Part shown: positions 8,743-16,712 of the stretch, piece after piece
Position numbering within the stretch: position 1 is the stretch's first letter
Layout: the number at the start of each line of letters is the position of its first letter
NCBI GenBank assembly: GCA_963747105.1
Contig: CAVVEC010000016.1
Span: 930,001-994,000, forward strand
Source of the DNA: CAVVEC01 sp963747105
GTDB lineage: Bacteria > Acidobacteriota > Terriglobia > Terriglobales > Acidobacteriaceae
DNA: 64,000 nt
Direction of reading: 5' to 3'
Program-made: the position numbers and the translations under genes
Notes under the pieces: generated by a model
What the model was told of the DNA's origin: nothing
What the model saw: the letters and a program-made list of their open reading frames with translations, nothing else
The model's database searches: none

Positions 8743-10041
8743 ATGAACTCCGCACCAGAGAGCGACCTGATCTTCGACTGGGCTGCCCGAGGCCCGAAGC
8801 GAGCGCAGTGGCCGAACCATGTAATGATCGATGACGAGACTCTGCGCGATGGCTTGCAGAGCCCGTCGGTTAACGATCCGCCGCTGGAAACCAAGGTCGC
8901 GCTGCTGCACCTCATGGAGGGCATGGGAATTGAGACCGCGGATGTCGGGCTGCCGGGCGCCGGGCCGCGACAACGGGAGGCGGTCAACGCGCTGTGCCGC
9001 GAAATCGACCGCGAACGAATGCGGATCCGCCCCAATTGCGCCGCGCGCACGATGATGGTCGACATCCAGCCCATCGCAGAGATCGCGCAAGAGACGGGTG
9101 TCCCAATCGCCGCATGCGTATTCATCGGCAGCAGTCCGATTCGCCAGTACGCCGAGGAATGGTCCCTTGAAGACATTTTGCGGCACACGCACGAAGCCAT
9201 CCGATTTGCCGTCCGGGAAGGGCTGGAGGTAATGTACGTCACCGAAGATACCGTACGCTCCTCGCCTGATCACCTCAAAATTCTATTTATGGCCGCAATC
9301 GAAGCGGGCGCCCAAAGGCTCTGCCTCTGTGATACATGTGGTTCCGCAACCCCTGACGGTGTCTGGAATCTGGTTTCGTGGGTCAAGTCCCTGATCAAGG
9401 AATTAGGGGCGGACGTCGGCATCGACTGGCATGGCCACCGCGATCGGGGCTTGGACATGGGCAACACGCTGGCGGCAATTGAAGCAGGCGCGAGCCGCGT
9501 GCACGGCACGGCGCTGGGAATCGGCGAACGGGTCGGCAACACTCCCATCGAGCAACTGCTGATTAACCTTAAGCTCCTTGACATGCGCAACGACGACCTA
9601 AGTCAGTTGCCGGAGTATGTGGAGTTAGTGTCGCAGGCTACCGGCGTGCCGGTGCCGGTGAACACTCCCATCGTCGGCCGCGATGCGTTTCGCACGGCGA
9701 CTGGCGTCCATGCCGCTGCCGTCATCAAAGCACAAACCAAGGGAGACCGCTGGCTGGCAGACCGCGTGTACTCGGGCGTGCCCGCCGCCTGGCTAGGCCG
9801 AAGGCAGGAAATTGAAATCGGACCGATGTCGGGACTCTCCAACGTTGTGTTCTACCTCACGGCGCGCAGGCTACCCAAGACTCCAGAAGTGGTTCAGGCA
9901 GTGATGCAAGCGGCGAAGAGTTCCACTCAGATACTGGCTGAACAAGAAATCCGCGACGTTGTACGCCGGGTGATGGGAGCGAATGGCGCAGTCGGAGCGC
10001 AAAATGCTGGATCGCACCACCCAAAGCCGGCACTACCCTAA
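8743..10041 (+). CDS. DRE-TIM metallolyase family enzyme, 2-isopropylmalate/homocitrate synthase-like
   Basis: The 432-residue protein carries the family signature near residue 30 (DDETLRDGLQSP), the metal-ligand motif DWHGHRDRGLDMGN near residue 228 and the GIGERVGNTPIEQL motif near 260. Members condense an acyl-CoA with an oxo-acid or cleave the reverse product. The LeuA regulatory domain is not recognisable, so it is not a standard leucine enzyme. Start 8743 is chosen because a GGAAAGG site precedes it and an upstream extension would overlap the TPR gene. Its place at the end of the bcr operon is unusual. A role in using or disposing of a pathway acyl-CoA is only a guess. Confidence 0.7.
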   Translation: MNSAPESDLIFDWAARGPKRAQWPNHVMIDDETLRDGLQSPSVNDPPLETKVALLHLMEGMGIETADVGLPGAGPRQREAVNALCREIDRERMRIRPNCAARTMMVDIQPIAEIAQETGVPIAACVFIGSSPIRQYAEEWSLEDILRHTHEAIRFAVREGLEVMYVTEDTVRSSPDHLKILFMAAIEAGAQRLCLCDTCGSATPDGVWNLVSWVKSLIKELGADVGIDWHGHRDRGLDMGNTLAAIEAGASRVHGTALGIGERVGNTPIEQLLINLKLLDMRNDDLSQLPEYVELVSQATGVPVPVNTPIVGRDAFRTATGVHAAAVIKAQTKGDRWLADRVYSGVPAAWLGRRQEIEIGPMSGLSNVVFYLTARRLPKTPEVVQAVMQAAKSSTQILAEQEIRDVVRRVMGANGAVGAQNAGSHHPKPALP

Positions 10042-10087
10042 GTTCAATCCGGGCTCGTCTTACGAAGGGGACGCAGTAACGTATGAC

Positions 10088-10294
10088 TTACCCTTCCCCG
10101 ATTGCTGGCACGTTTGGTCCCGATTCGTAGCATGGCTTGCAGCCGGTCTCGGGGAAACGATCGGGGCGGCTGGGGCAAGCCTGGCGAAACAGGCAAATGC
10201 GGCAGGTTGGTTTGCGGAGCCGGTGCACGATGACGGCTCCGGTGACCGTGTAAAAGGCTGCCAGCGCGTAGATCAAATGGGAGAGGTGAAACAC
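10088..10294 (-). CDS. Small putative membrane protein with Cys motif
   Basis: This 68-residue frame starts with GTG at 10294. It has one hydrophobic helix (LIYALAAFYTVTGAVIV), then a basic stretch and the cysteines CRICLFRQACP and CKPC. The membrane helix plus Cys-rich tail resembles small conserved acidobacterial proteins from memory, but no function is known. Competing overlapping frames on both strands make the call uncertain. A CRP/FNR-like palindrome lies 48 bases upstream. Confidence 0.4.
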   Translation of the reverse strand: MFHLSHLIYALAAFYTVTGAVIVHRLRKPTCRICLFRQACPSRPDRFPETGCKPCYESGPNVPAIGEG

Positions 10295-10341
10295 GACAGC
10301 CTGCCTCGACTCGCACTCTAAGCTGGCACGACCCAGAGGTC

Positions 10342-10357
10342 TGTGACCTGCATCACA
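10342..10357. promoter_or_regulatory. Perfect CRP/FNR-type palindrome
   Basis: TGTGACCTGCATCACA is an exact TGTGA-N6-TCACA site. It lies between the small minus-strand gene and the exosortase gene, 110 bases before the latter and 48 bases before the former, so it could serve either one. Binding by a CRP/FNR-family protein is inferred from the motif only. Confidence 0.5.
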
Positions 10358-10466
10358 GGATGATGTTTGCCGCCTTACCACCGCAGTCGTATCCTGTTAG
10401 CGTTATCCCTCGAAGAGGTCTGGGCCCGGGTTTGGATCCACCAGGAAATCGGATCCAAGAAAACAG

Positions 10467-11402
10467 ATGAGCAAGATACCGGCATATTTGAAGGTTCTCG
10501 TGCTTTGCGCAGCTTCGCTCGTAATCGGATGGCGCCCTCTGCTGGATACCTTTGCCCTCGCGCTACGCGACGATCAATACACGCACATACTTCTTATCAT
10601 TCCCGTGAGCGCGACACTGCTCTTTCTGCACCGCGAGTTTCTTGGCGTGCGTGCTAAACCAAGCATTCCGGTCGGCTTGAGCTTGCTGGTTGTGGCGGCT
10701 TTGGTGGCTGCTTACGCGTGGAAGGTGCCCGGGCTACCGCACGATATTCGAGTCTCCTTGAGCATGCTGGCGCTGGTAACGTGGTGGGTTGCCGCCTTTA
10801 TCCTTTGTTTCGGCGTACGCTGCTTCTGGCATTTTCTTTTCCCTCTTTGTTTCCTGTTCTGGTTGGTTCCTGCGCCTGAGTTTGTATTGAACAGGATCGT
10901 CAGCCTGTTACAGCAAGGCTCGGCTGAGGCAGCGTATTGGCTGTTTACGGCGGCGGGTGTTCCGGTGGCGCAGGATGGCGTTGTGCTGTCCATCCCGGGA
11001 TTAACGGTCGAGGTCGCGAAGGAGTGTAGCAGCATCCGCTCCAGCCTGATGTTGCTGGTGACCAGCATGGTGCTGGCACATCTGTTTCTGCGCTCGATGT
11101 GGCGGCAAGCTGTCGTGATGCTGGTTGCGATTCCTCTCTCAGTTGCCAAGAACGGGCTCCGGATTTTCGTTCTCGCCATGCTCGGAACACGGGTCGATCC
11201 CAGTTTCATGCACGGAAACCTGCATCACCACGGGGGAATTGTTTTCTTTACGTCGGCGTTGCTGGCACAGGCGCTGCTGCTGTGGCTCCTGAGCCGCAGC
11301 GAGAGGCCTCTGGCGGCGGAAAATGCCGTGAGCACAAGAGGAAACGGTTCTGCTGCTGCGCGGCCTGGAGTTGTCGAGAAAACCGCTGGACCCAGTGTGT
11401 GA
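10467..11402 (+). CDS. Exosortase (EpsH/Xrt family)
   Basis: This 311-residue polytopic inner-membrane protein has about eight hydrophobic helices. The exosortase catalytic triad is visible: Cys187 in VAKECSSIRSS, Arg232 in KNGLRIF and the histidine cluster 253-255 in LHHHGGIVFF. Exosortases act as transpeptidases that cleave C-terminal sorting signals of secreted proteins, often linked to exopolysaccharide loci. No EpsI-type C-terminal domain is fused; the last 35 residues are polar and low complexity. No neighbour carries a recognisable PEP-CTERM tail. The nearest secreted partner is the Cys-rich protein at 11562. Confidence 0.88.
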   Translation: MSKIPAYLKVLVLCAASLVIGWRPLLDTFALALRDDQYTHILLIIPVSATLLFLHREFLGVRAKPSIPVGLSLLVVAALVAAYAWKVPGLPHDIRVSLSMLALVTWWVAAFILCFGVRCFWHFLFPLCFLFWLVPAPEFVLNRIVSLLQQGSAEAAYWLFTAAGVPVAQDGVVLSIPGLTVEVAKECSSIRSSLMLLVTSMVLAHLFLRSMWRQAVVMLVAIPLSVAKNGLRIFVLAMLGTRVDPSFMHGNLHHHGGIVFFTSALLAQALLLWLLSRSERPLAAENAVSTRGNGSAAARPGVVEKTAGPSV

Positions 11403-11411
11403 TCCGGTGGA

Positions 11412-11455
11412 CTAGCCGGATTGGCTAGTTCCTCGGCCTAATCTTACCGGATTAG
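11412..11455 (+). terminator. Two consecutive hairpins after the exosortase gene
   Basis: CTAGCC-GGATT-GGCTAG (11412-11428) and CTAATC-TTACCG-GATTAG (11438-11455) follow the stop codon within 10 bases. They lack a strong T-run, so they are a weak or Rho-assisted terminator at best. Confidence 0.35.
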
Positions 11456-11561
11456 TGCATTTGGAGAATTGTAAAACTTGCAATTGAGAATACAGTCTTC
11501 CATGCGCCACAGAAACTGACCATCCCCCGGTCGGCGGCGTAATCCTATCAGGAGAAAACGA

Positions 11562-12156
11562 ATGATTCGACCCAAGATGCTAGTAGTGTGTGTTGTAGCA
11601 GCCTCCCTTGCGCTGTTCGTTGGGAACGCCTGGGCAGAAGACGCCCCCGCAGGTATCCCGCCCGACACGCTCCGACTCGACTACTTCTCCAACGCCAACG
11701 TCTCCGGCGCTCCAGATGGCACGGTGCGCCTTTGTCAACTCGGGTACAAACTACGCGACGCTTTGCGAGGACATCTTCGTGTTTGACCCGAGCGAGGAAA
11801 TGTCAGAATGCTGCAGTTGCTCGGTCTCGCCCAATGATTTACGCACGCTGTCGGTGAACAAGGACTTGACCAGCAATCCCTTGACCGGGGTCACCCTTAA
11901 CAGTGGGTCGATCTCGATGGTTTCTGCCGCGCAAAGTGGCGGAAGCTGTCCACTTCCGACTTCGGGGGTCATGCCGAAAGCGACAGTGCGTCCTTGGGTT
12001 ACTCACATTCAAAATAGCAACTACACGATCACCGAGTCGCCATCGCCATCGGCAACGCTAAGCGCCGGTGAGCTTAACGCCCTTGAAGCCCAATGCTACG
12101 CAATCCAATTGGACGGTAGCGGAAAGGGCATCTGCACCTGCGGCACTGGACACTAA
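11562..12156 (+). CDS. Secreted Cys-rich protein of unknown function, one frameshift
   Basis: A signal peptide (MIRPKMLVVCVVAASLALFVGNAWA) is followed by a domain containing SGTNYATLCEDIFVFDP, ECCSCSVSPNDL, ATHIQN-type and GKGICTCGTGH stretches, with about eight cysteines. A one-base loss near 11731 separates the signal peptide from the mature domain. The repaired protein has about 198 residues. I know this pattern as a recurrent acidobacterial secreted family but not its function. The many paired cysteines and the DsbA-like gene 160 bases downstream suggest disulfide-dependent folding outside the cytoplasm (inference). A GGAGAAAACG ribosome site precedes the start. Confidence 0.65.
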
Positions 12157-12225
12157 GGGTGAATAGAAAGTGATGACTGGCCGCCCTCCAGCCGGGTGGC
12201 TGGCTAACCAGTGTCGAAGGCTCGG

Positions 12226-12262
12226 CTCGCCAGACATTCAAGGCCACACTTTGTCTGGCGAG
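12226..12262 (+). terminator. 11-bp inverted repeat between two secreted-protein genes
   Basis: CTCGCCAGACA and TGTCTGGCGAG form perfect 11-base arms around a 15-base loop. A shorter CCAGCC/GGCTGG hairpin lies just before it. No T-run follows, so it may be an mRNA-stabilising hairpin or weak terminator. Confidence 0.4.
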
Positions 12263-12314
12263 ATTCTTACCACGCATTCCCGCAGTCTCGATTTCTTGGA
12301 AAGGGGGAGAAGTT

Positions 12315-13346
12315 ATGTTGAGATCGAAAAAGATCCTGGGGCTTGGGTTAGGGATCGCACTGATCCTGCTGAACGGGCATTGCGCCGTTGCCCAGAATAA
12401 CGCAGATGTAGTCGCACTGGTAGGCGGAGTGAAGCTGACTATGGCTGACCTGGAGCAAGAAGAATCAGCCAAGCTGCTGCAAGCCGGCTACCAGTATTAT
12501 CAGGTGGAAAGCAAAGCGCTCGATGATCTGATCGGCAGACAATTACTGGAACAGAAAGCAAAGAGCGAAAATCTGACTGTCGACCAGCTTGTTGATCGCG
12601 ACATTAAGTCGCAGGTGAAGGATCCAACCGAAGATCAAATGAAGGTCTATTACGAAGGCTTGGAAACCGAACAACCGTATGATGCGGTACGTGGAAAGAT
12701 CCTGGACAAAATCCGCGAGTTGCGCATGGAAAAGATCCGCGCCGCTTATGTGAAAAATCTCCGCGCGCAAGCCAGCGTGATTGTTGAGCTCGCGCCACCC
12801 AGCGCAAACGTGAATGTGGAGAGCGGTAATACTCTGGGCCCAAAAGACGCGCCGGTTATGTTAATAGAGTTTGCCGACTACGAATGTCCCTATTGCCAGA
12901 AAGTGGCGCCAGATATCGCCAAACTGGAGAGTGAGTTCGGCAGCAGGCTGGCCGTGACCTATAAGGACTTCCCTCTACCTATGCACGCTCACGCCGAAAA
13001 GGCTGCGGAAGCTGCGCGTTGTGCCGGCAAGCAAGGCAAGTTTTGGGAATATCATGATGAATTGTTCCGCAGCAAAGAGCTGGATGCCGACCGGCTCAAG
13101 GAACACGCCTTGAACCTGCACCTGGATTGGGCGCGGTTCGGCAAGTGTCTCGACACAGGAGAAGAAGCCGAGGCGGTGCAACAGGACCGTGCCGAAGGGA
13201 CGCGTCTTGGGTTGACCGGCACTCCGAGCTTTTTCATCAATGGCCACTTTTTCAGTGGGGCCCTTGATTACGTCGCGCTGCGTCAAATCATAAACCAACA
13301 GTTGGCCGCATCCTCCCGTCAAGTCGCCATGGTGTCCACAAAATAG
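12315..13346 (+). CDS. DsbA-family thiol oxidoreductase with SurA/PpiC-like N-terminal region
   Basis: The 343-residue exported protein has a signal peptide (residues 1-27). Residues 30-155 form a helical region resembling the chaperone part of SurA/PpiC (VALVGGVKLTMADLEQEE, LDDLIGRQLLEQKAK). A C-terminal thioredoxin/DsbA fold carries the active site C191-P-Y-C194 and the cis-proline region LTGTPSFFINGHFF. DsbA-like enzymes make or isomerise disulfides in the periplasm. The N-terminal chaperone-like half suggests client binding. It probably serves the Cys-rich neighbour and other exported proteins (inference). A strong AAGGGGGAGAAG ribosome site precedes the ATG. Confidence 0.83.
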   Translation: MLRSKKILGLGLGIALILLNGHCAVAQNNADVVALVGGVKLTMADLEQEESAKLLQAGYQYYQVESKALDDLIGRQLLEQKAKSENLTVDQLVDRDIKSQVKDPTEDQMKVYYEGLETEQPYDAVRGKILDKIRELRMEKIRAAYVKNLRAQASVIVELAPPSANVNVESGNTLGPKDAPVMLIEFADYECPYCQKVAPDIAKLESEFGSRLAVTYKDFPLPMHAHAEKAAEAARCAGKQGKFWEYHDELFRSKELDADRLKEHALNLHLDWARFGKCLDTGEEAEAVQQDRAEGTRLGLTGTPSFFINGHFFSGALDYVALRQIINQQLAASSRQVAMVSTK

Positions 13347-13635
13347 GAACTGAAAGGAAAAACCGAGCATCTCGCAGTAAAAAGTGCAACCTTCGATGGT
13401 GGCGGCGATAGCTAAAGACGCGACTGCCGAACTCTGCTCCATCACTGGAAGCCGGCCGGAAGCACTGTGGCAACCCGTTAAGTTCGGGTTGCTGCGGTGC
13501 CGGCTGACTGGTCCACGAAGGCGGGGATGTCCAGCCAGCCAGCGACGTACCAGCGGGACATTGTAAATTCCACACCGGTCCGGCGCCACGTGCACATCGA
13601 GAGTGGAGGGCGTAGTCTAACGCATCGCTTACGCA
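13347..13635. other. Intergenic stretch with one hairpin
   Basis: No convincing gene is seen between the convergent DsbA-like and pilin genes. One perfect inverted repeat, GCAACCCG with CGGGTTGC around a 7-base loop near 13470-13492, is the only clear structure. Confidence 0.4.
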
Positions 13636-13803
13636 TCAACTACCGATCGAGCTGGCAACGCTGGAGAACACATTATTCGCGTTCGCTCCGATCAACCGGA
13701 GCGTGCCTACCACGATTACCAGAATGACAGCCAGCATGACCGCATATTCGGCGATGTCTTGGCCTTCGTCGTCCCGACAGAGCTCTAAAAGAAAATCAGT
13801 CAT
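13636..13803 (-). CDS. Flp/Fap-type pilin
   Basis: The 55-residue protein has a short basic/acidic leader, the DEGQDIAEYAVMLAVILVIV core with the prepilin glutamate before a hydrophobic helix, and a Ser/Gly-rich end. This is the class IVb Flp pilin pattern (G/A-x4-E-Y) processed by a TadV-type peptidase and assembled by Tad machinery. The start at 13803 is chosen over an upstream codon because AAGGAG lies seven bases before it. No tad genes are in the window, so this is an orphan pilin here. It lies 50 bases downstream of the LuxR-type gene on the same strand. Confidence 0.8.
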   Translation of the reverse strand: MTDFLLELCRDDEGQDIAEYAVMLAVILVIVVGTLRLIGANANNVFSSVASSIGS

Positions 13804-13853
13804 ACGCCGCTCCTTTTGGTGTTGTTGTGAACCACAAGTGGTTACGATTCTGG

Positions 13854-14381
13854 TCATAAGAGTTTCCCGATGATCCCCGAGCGAGTAGAGACGCCCATCT
13901 TCACCATCACCAAGCGAAGAAAGGCCTTTACTGTGTTCGGGCTGATTTGCATACGTTGTGCGATCTCCTTGCTGGTGAGACCCTGCAGAAGAAGTTTTAC
14001 CGTTTCCTCCTCACGGGGGGTTAGAGCGAAGCGAGCCGAGATTGCTGCCATTGAGAAACCACCATTCGATTTTCTTTCCAGCAACAGTGCGAGTGCCGGA
14101 GGATTAGGCTCGCGGATACTGCCGCGGAAGCTGATTGGAAAAGAACTGCAGAGGTATGTTCTTTGGCCCGATTTGAACTCGCGGACAATACTGGGCGGGT
14201 TGGAAGCTCGCCGGTCCACCAGACGGGAGAGGACACGGCCTGACAGCCAAGCATTCGGATCACAAATATCGTCGGGTCTGCCCGGAAAGGTGAGTATCTG
14301 AAGCGCCTCGGCGTTGGAAGCGACGACATTGAGCCCGTTTTCCAATACCACCACACCCGGCAGGGCAGTAACTCCGTTCAC
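13854..14381 (-). CDS. LuxR-family transcriptional regulator
   Basis: Residues 1-100 resemble a small PAS-like sensor (VVVLENGLNVVASNAEALQILTF). Residues 115-175 form a LuxR/NarL helix-turn-helix (FALTPREEETVKLLLQGLTSKEIAQRM, ISPNTVKAFLRLVMVKMGVSTR). The GTG start at 14381 sits inside a GTTCACGTGAAC palindrome. Coding-like sequence upstream, in another frame and ending at 14420, may be a lost N-terminal part, so the true protein could be longer. It precedes the Flp pilin gene on the same strand, so pilin regulation is a reasonable inference. Confidence 0.72.
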   Translation of the reverse strand: MNGVTALPGVVVLENGLNVVASNAEALQILTFPGRPDDICDPNAWLSGRVLSRLVDRRASNPPSIVREFKSGQRTYLCSSFPISFRGSIREPNPPALALLLERKSNGGFSMAAISARFALTPREEETVKLLLQGLTSKEIAQRMQISPNTVKAFLRLVMVKMGVSTRSGIIGKLL

Positions 14382-14419
14382 GTGAACTTCCCCTTTTCTT
14401 GCCAGTCAGGCTGGCGTAT

Positions 14420-14581
14420 TCACTTGCCCAAACAACGTACGAAGGGGTCCCTGAGCTCGAAAGCTTGTGCCGCATCGAGGACGGAAGAGAGTTTTTCCGC
14501 CCTCGCTCGGTCAAGCAGTCGAGTGGATCTTGTCTCGGTGAGCAGGGAAGCTAAGGCCAACAGTGGCGCCTGACCGGGCAA
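14420..14581 (-). CDS. Possible small ORF or displaced N-terminus of the LuxR-type regulator
   Basis: A 53-codon frame with a TTG start reads as amphipathic helix-rich protein (LLALASLLTETRSTRLLDRA, then KLSSVLDAAQAFELRDPF). The frame is open for 17 more codons upstream but has no ATG. Its composition looks coding, and it ends 39 bases before the LuxR-type start. It may be a separate small protein or the N-terminal region of that regulator cut by an indel. I see nothing else in 14382-14740. Confidence 0.3.
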   Translation of the reverse strand: MPGQAPLLALASLLTETRSTRLLDRARAEKLSSVLDAAQAFELRDPFVRCLGK

Positions 14582-14740
14582 AAGTGCCGTAAGTGCAGGC
14601 TTACTGTAGGAGGGGAAGAGCGCGCAAATTCTCTACTACAGAAGATTCTCTGTCAAGGATAATATCTGTGGAAATCTCCGAAGCCAGCCTCGCAGGTGCT
14701 AAACCACTGAGCGAGCGGTAATATTGTCGAGTCGACTTGC

Positions 14741-15235
14741 ATGCGAACCATCGTAGGCTTCATCGTGCTGAGTCTATGCGGTATCTCTGAGGCCCGCGCG
14801 TGCGGGAGCCATGAGGCCCGCACCCCGGCGTCTGCTCAATCGGCAGCCACGACGACGGCGGGAGCGCCGCCAACCCAGCCCTCGGGCGGTACGGCGTCGG
14901 CCGCTACCTCCGCTCCGAAGTCGTTAGCGAGCCTGTCGGCGGACGAGACATCAACACCCGTGTCGCCCAGCGTTAAACTTTCGTGGAAGGCGAGCGTGCC
15001 GCTGAGTAAGCTGCCACGCGACGTAATTGCCGGCTACAACATCTATCGGAGCGAATCGCCACACGTCAAATGCACGGCTGCAAACAAGATTGCAACTGTG
15101 GGCGGCTCCGCCACCAGCTATACCGACAGGCACGTGCAGGCTGGGAAAACGTATTACTATGTGGCGACTGCGACCGCGGCGAGCACGAAGGAGAGCGATC
15201 ATCCTTCGAATGAAGCCACTGCGACAATCAAGTAA
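14741..15235 (+). CDS. Secreted fibronectin type III domain protein
   Basis: The 164-residue protein has a signal peptide (to about residue 20), a Thr/Ala/Pro/Ser-rich linker (residues 25-75) and one C-terminal fibronectin III domain (VKLSWKAS, then IAGYNIYRSE, YTDRHVQAGKTYYYVATA, SNEATATI). The same domain ends the three ASH proteins at 20.8-25.2 kb. It probably has a structural or adhesive role at the cell surface. It starts with ATG after sequence with no strong ribosome site. Confidence 0.7.
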   Translation: MRTIVGFIVLSLCGISEARACGSHEARTPASAQSAATTTAGAPPTQPSGGTASAATSAPKSLASLSADETSTPVSPSVKLSWKASVPLSKLPRDVIAGYNIYRSESPHVKCTAANKIATVGGSATSYTDRHVQAGKTYYYVATATAASTKESDHPSNEATATIK

Positions 15236-15348
15236 GCTTGTGCGGGAGCTGTAGGAGGTCAATCGCAGTGAGTGGTGCGGGCAAAGAACCCTCGTCTAGC
15301 TGAATCTGGATTGAGACTGCGCAGGAACAACATCCTCACCAAGCCCCA

Positions 15349-16635
15349 TTATTCAACGCGCAGCAGCAGGACGGGCTCGACCATAAACTCAAAAGTGTTG
15401 ATCGTATCCACAGCGGCACCAATCGTAGGCTCGGAAACGGGCTCCACGGTGATGACGAACGACACGCGGTCCTTGGGCATGTGTGGTTCCTGCTCCAGGG
15501 AATCAATATTGATGTCATGCCGGGCAATGACTTCGGCTACGCGAGCTACGATTCCACGCTGATCCTTCACGGTCAGACGCAGATACCAGCTGACGGGCCG
15601 GGGATGGTCGCAGATTTCGAGTTCATGCGAATCCAGGAACCCGGAAACTTTCTTGGCACGTAATTGCCCGCCGGCGAGGTCTCGCGCAATCTCGATGAGA
15701 TCGGAAACGACGGCCGCCCCGGTAGCATCGCCGCCCGCGCCCCGCCCGTAGAACATCTGCGTTCCGATTTTGTCGCCCACCAAGAATACCGCGTTGTTTA
15801 CGCCCTCAACCTTCGCCAACATGGAGCGGCGGCCGACCAGCCAGGGCCGGACCGAGACTTCCAGCCCGTTTTCAGTCTGCTCCGCGGAGCCTACCAGTCG
15901 GATGGTGCTGTCCAGACGATTTGCCGAGTGAATGTCAATCGCCCGAACCTGGCGGATGCCGCAAGTGGGAATCCGGGGTATTTTGAGACGTCCACCAAAG
16001 GCCATGCGGGCCAGGATACAAAGTTTGTCCCGGGCGTCCAGGCCGTCGATATCAAAGGAGGGATCGGCCTCGGCGTATCCCGCCTTTTGTGCCTCTGCCA
16101 AAGCTTGGTCAAACTCGATTCCGCGAGTCTCCATCTCGGTGAGGATGTAGTTGGCCGTGCCGTTTAGAATTCCATGCACGGCGCGCAGACGGTCGCCGGC
16201 GGTAGATTCGTGGATCACCCGCAAAATCGGAATGCCGCCGGCCACGCTGGCCTCGAAGCCAATCGGCAAGTTCTGCGAAGCCGCCAAGGCGAAGAGTTCG
16301 TCCCCGTGTTCTGCCAGGAGATTCTTGTTGGCAGTGACTACAGACTTGCCCTGTTTCAGGGTGGCTAACACCAACTGCCGGGCTTCGCCGGTGCCTCCCA
16401 TGGTCTCAACGACAACGTCCACGTCGGCGGCCGCGACCAATTGCTTCCAATCGGAGACCGCTCGCGCGCCGGAGGGAATGTCTTCTGTCTTCACACCAGA
16501 GCGCCGGCACACCGCGGCGACTTCAAGCCGGACGCCACTGCGTTGCGCGATCAGGTCGGCATGCATGGCAATGATATCCGCAGTTGCGCGGCCGACAGTT
16601 CCGAAGCCAGCGATGCCTACACGAACTCGCTTCAT
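15349..16635 (-). CDS. hom: Homoserine dehydrogenase
   Basis: This NAD(P)-dependent enzyme converts aspartate semialdehyde to homoserine for threonine, methionine and isoleucine synthesis. The 428-residue protein has the Rossmann motif VGIAGFGTVGRAT at the N-terminus, the VETMGGTGEARQLVLATLKQG strand, the catalytic region with EADPSFDIDGLDARDKLCIL, and a C-terminal ACT domain (WYLRLTVKDQRGIVARVAEV) that usually mediates threonine feedback. Start 16635 (MKRVRVGIAGFG) is preferred to an upstream codon because the Rossmann strand starts immediately. It ends 113 bases from the convergent FnIII gene. Confidence 0.93.
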   Translation of the reverse strand: MKRVRVGIAGFGTVGRATADIIAMHADLIAQRSGVRLEVAAVCRRSGVKTEDIPSGARAVSDWKQLVAAADVDVVVETMGGTGEARQLVLATLKQGKSVVTANKNLLAEHGDELFALAASQNLPIGFEASVAGGIPILRVIHESTAGDRLRAVHGILNGTANYILTEMETRGIEFDQALAEAQKAGYAEADPSFDIDGLDARDKLCILARMAFGGRLKIPRIPTCGIRQVRAIDIHSANRLDSTIRLVGSAEQTENGLEVSVRPWLVGRRSMLAKVEGVNNAVFLVGDKIGTQMFYGRGAGGDATGAAVVSDLIEIARDLAGGQLRAKKVSGFLDSHELEICDHPRPVSWYLRLTVKDQRGIVARVAEVIARHDINIDSLEQEPHMPKDRVSFVITVEPVSEPTIGAAVDTINTFEFMVEPVLLLRVE

Positions 16636-16712
16636 CAGTTTTCTCTCAAGATCTCGCGAAAACCATGCGTTCGGCGTAGTCGCGTTGTCCAGTCTCGCGG
16701 GAAGTTTTCTAC

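Noticed and set aside
13347..13635. Riboswitch (cyclic di-GMP type) near the pilin gene
   Set aside because: The conserved cores of GEMM-type riboswitches were not found on either strand; only a simple hairpin is present.
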